7,330 nucleotides of DNA, taken from NCBI GenBank assembly GCA_900751665.1, contig CAADSV010000223.1, forward strand, positions 1 to 7,330. Direction: 5' to 3'. The notes beneath the pieces were generated by a model. That model was not told the origin of the DNA and searched no databases. It saw only the letters and a list, made by a program, of their open reading frames with translations. Each line of letters starts with the position of its first letter. Position 1 is the first letter of the stretch. Below, in pieces: positions 5,826 to 7,330 of this stretch. The stretch is from an uncultured Collinsella sp. GTDB lineage: Bacteria; Actinomycetota; Coriobacteriia; Coriobacteriales; Coriobacteriaceae. The position numbers were made by a program, and so were the translations under genes.

Positions 5826-7330
5826 ATGAATAGGAAGCTTAACGCTGCTATCACAGCCGGTCTGAGCTTGAGTATGGTGCTCAGCTCCACGCCGGTTGCT
5901 GCTATCGCGGCGGAGACTACTTCGAACACGAGCGAGGGGGCTACTGCTGCAGCCTCTACTGGTGTTAAGACCGTTACTTTTGTAGCGGAAAATGGCGGCG
6001 GCGCTTTCGCGGACGGAAGCATCGTTATGCGCATTCAGACTAACGATAAGGGCGTATGCTCTATGCCGGAGTCTCCCGTGCGCGATGGCTATGTGTTTGG
6101 CGGCTGGTATTATGACAACACTTGCACGCATGCCGTAGATTTTTCTCAGCCTCTTCTGAGCGACGCTAGCAATTTTGTTGTTCTGTTCGCCAAGTGGACT
6201 GAGGCTCCCTCGAATGTGCTCGATGTGACCTACTCTGCCAATGGCGGTCAGTTTGCCGACGGCAACAACGTCATGCTGGGTCAGACTGACAGCAATGGCA
6301 TTGCTCGTCAGCCGCTTGCTCCTACGCGCGACGGCTATGTGTTTGCCGGTTGGTATTATCACAGCGACGGAACCGACCAGGTTGACTTCAACCAGCCGAT
6401 TGTCGGTGGCGGCGACCATGTGACCCTTTTCGCCGCTTGGACGCCTGTGAAGCAGGACAAGACTGTCGAAATCCTCTACGTTGCCAATGGCGGCACGTTC
6501 TTCGATGGCAACGAAACTATGCAGGGTGTAACCGATACCGACGGTATTGCACGTCTGCCGCTTCAGCCGACCCGCGAGGGCTATGACTTCCTTGGTTGGT
6601 CGTACGATCGCGACGGAAATGACCCCGTCGACTTCACGAAGGCCATCGTTGCGGGCAGCGGCCACGCGACTGTTTATGCCCAGTGGAAGCAGAACAACGA
6701 GAAGACGGTTCTCTATGTTGCCAATGGTGGCGTTTTCGCCGATGGTAATGTGGCCATGGAGGGTGTCACTGACAGCAACGGCGTCGCCCGCCAGCCTCTG
6801 GCCCCGACCCGCGAGGGCTACACCTTTACCGGTTGGACTTACGATGCTGCTGGCACCGAGCCTGTCGATTTCACCAAGCCCGTCCAGGGTGGCGGTCAGC
6901 ACGTTACGTTCTACGCACAGTGGGCAGAGCTTGCTAACAATGAGAAGGATGTTCTCTACGTCGCCAACGGTGGTGTTTTCGCTGATGGCAACGAAGTTCT
7001 CCAGGGTGTGACCGACGGCGACGGCGTCGCCCGCCAGCCTCTGACCCCGACCCGCGAGGGCTACACCTTCGCCGGCTGGACCTACGATCGCGAGGGCACC
7101 GATCCTGTCGACTTCAGCAAGCCGCTGGTCGGCGGCGGCGACCACGCTACCCTTTATGCTCAGTGGAATGCTGTTGAGGAGGATAACTCCATCGACGTCC
7201 TCTACGTTGCCAACGGCGGTACGTTCTTCGACGGCAGTGAAGCTCTCCAGGGCGTGACCGACGGCGACGGCGTCGCCCGCCAGCCCCTGGCCCCGACCCG
7301 CGAGGGCTACACCTTCGCCGGCTGGACCTA
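5826..7330 (+). CDS. Secreted surface protein with InlB/Flg_new-type beta repeats (3' end outside window)
   Basis: The first 501 residues of a large exported protein. The N-terminus MNRKLNAAITAGLSLSMVLS has a basic start and a hydrophobic core followed by STPVAAIAAE, a signal peptide with probable cleavage near residues 27-29. A short Ser/Thr/Ala linker leads to six tandem repeats of 73-77 residues, of the family known as InlB B-repeat or Listeria-Bacteroides repeat (Flg_new). Each contains Y-x-A-N-G-G-x-F-x-D-G, then RxPLxPTREGYxFxGW, then VDF and a closing YAQW. Linkers of 6-9 polar residues separate them. Such repeats form beta-grasp-like modules in wall-anchored or secreted proteins; a stalk, adhesin or matrix-binding role is inferred. 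Repeat 1 is the most divergent and alone has cysteines (Cys78, Cys100), which could form a disulfide. No wall-sorting signal or functional head domain is visible; they would be beyond the window. AAGGA 7 bases before the ATG supports the start. The gene has its own promoter region with a palindrome and a structured leader. Confidence 0.9.
   Translation, partial: MNRKLNAAITAGLSLSMVLSSTPVAAIAAETTSNTSEGATAAASTGVKTVTFVAENGGGAFADGSIVMRIQTNDKGVCSMPESPVRDGYVFGGWYYDNTCTHAVDFSQPLLSDASNFVVLFAKWTEAPSNVLDVTYSANGGQFADGNNVMLGQTDSNGIARQPLAPTRDGYVFAGWYYHSDGTDQVDFNQPIVGGGDHVTLFAAWTPVKQDKTVEILYVANGGTFFDGNETMQGVTDTDGIARLPLQPTREGYDFLGWSYDRDGNDPVDFTKAIVAGSGHATVYAQWKQNNEKTVLYVANGGVFADGNVAMEGVTDSNGVARQPLAPTREGYTFTGWTYDAAGTEPVDFTKPVQGGGQHVTFYAQWAELANNEKDVLYVANGGVFADGNEVLQGVTDGDGVARQPLTPTREGYTFAGWTYDREGTDPVDFSKPLVGGGDHATLYAQWNAVEEDNSIDVLYVANGGTFFDGSEALQGVTDGDGVARQPLAPTREGYTFAGWT
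5967..6197 (+). repeat. InlB-type repeat 1 (divergent, cysteine-containing)
   Basis: 77 residues, from KTVTFVAENGGGAFADGS to VVLFAKW. It is longer than the other units, keeps GYVFGGW, and carries two cysteines absent from the others. It may act as an N-terminal cap. Confidence 0.8.
6222..6440 (+). repeat. InlB-type repeat 2
   Basis: 73 residues, from DVTYSANGGQFADGN to TLFAAW, with PTRDGYVFAGWYY in the middle. It is joined to repeat 1 by the 8-residue linker TEAPSNVL. Confidence 0.85.
6465..6686 (+). repeat. InlB-type repeat 3
   Basis: 74 residues, from VEILYVANGGTFFDGN to TVYAQW, with PTREGYDFLGW. This is the first unit with the LYVANGG form that later units share. Confidence 0.85.
6705..6923 (+). 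repeat. InlB-type repeat 4
   Basis: 73 residues, from TVLYVANGGVFADGN to TFYAQW. It shares the DNA stretch for GVARQPLAPTREGYTF with repeats 5 and 6 almost unchanged. Confidence 0.88.
6948..7166 (+). repeat. InlB-type repeat 5
   Basis: 73 residues, from DVLYVANGGVFADGN to TLYAQW. Bases 7002-7084 match 7248-7330 of repeat 6 at 80 of 83 positions. Confidence 0.9.
7194..7330 (+). repeat. InlB-type repeat 6 (cut by window end)
   Basis: Begins DVLYVANGGTFFDGS and is open to the window end at GYTFAGWT. It mixes the TFFDG start of repeat 3 with the core of repeat 5, as expected if units recombine. More units probably follow. Confidence 0.88.

Noticed and set aside
5706..7145. Minus-strand open frame of 479 residues opposite the repeat protein
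   Set aside because: It looks repetitive and protein-like only because it mirrors the repeats on the plus strand. The plus frame has the signal peptide, ribosome site and family motifs.

Overview
The window looks like a chromosomal segment of a high-GC gut actinobacterium of the class Coriobacteriia, probably Collinsella or a close relative. This rests on the GC-rich codon use of the housekeeping genes, strong AGGAG-type ribosome sites, and a secreted protein built of InlB/Flg_new-type repeats, a style common in that group. The genus is an inference; no rRNA or marker tree is available here.

Layout. (1) 1-805, minus strand: one end of an ISL3-family insertion sequence, with the N-terminal half of its transposase and a GGCTCTTC terminal repeat. 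The rest of the element lies left of the window. (2) 806-1605, plus strand: an AT-richer two-gene cassette. The first gene is only the C-terminal remnant of a nucleotidyltransferase-like (DUF6036-type) protein, cut by the insertion sequence. The second is an intact helix-turn-helix protein whose TTG start overlaps the first gene's stop codon. The pair resembles a toxin-antitoxin or phage-defence module that has lost the front of its putative toxin gene. (3) 1657-5669, plus strand: three ordinary chromosomal genes. These are rmuC (DNA recombination protein), a 600-aa ABC half-transporter with fused membrane and ATPase domains, and nth (endonuclease III). RmuC and Nth both act on DNA integrity; the ABC exporter between them has no obvious link. 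Gaps of 125 and 63 bases separate the three, so a shared transcript is possible but not shown. (4) 5670-5825: a regulatory stretch with an AT-rich hairpin just after nth, a perfect 16-base palindrome, a consensus -10 box and a structured leader. (5) 5826-7330, plus strand: the start of a large secreted surface protein, with a signal peptide and then six InlB-type beta repeats, the sixth cut by the window edge.

Main points of interest: the insertion-disrupted nucleotidyltransferase/HTH cassette; a proline in place of the normally invariant H-loop histidine in the ABC ATPase; a leader RNA upstream of the surface protein that can fold in two mutually exclusive ways, one trapping the ribosome site in a loop; and surface-protein repeats that become more alike towards the 3' end. 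No tRNA, rRNA or CRISPR array was seen, and there is no gene-free stretch longer than 300 bases.
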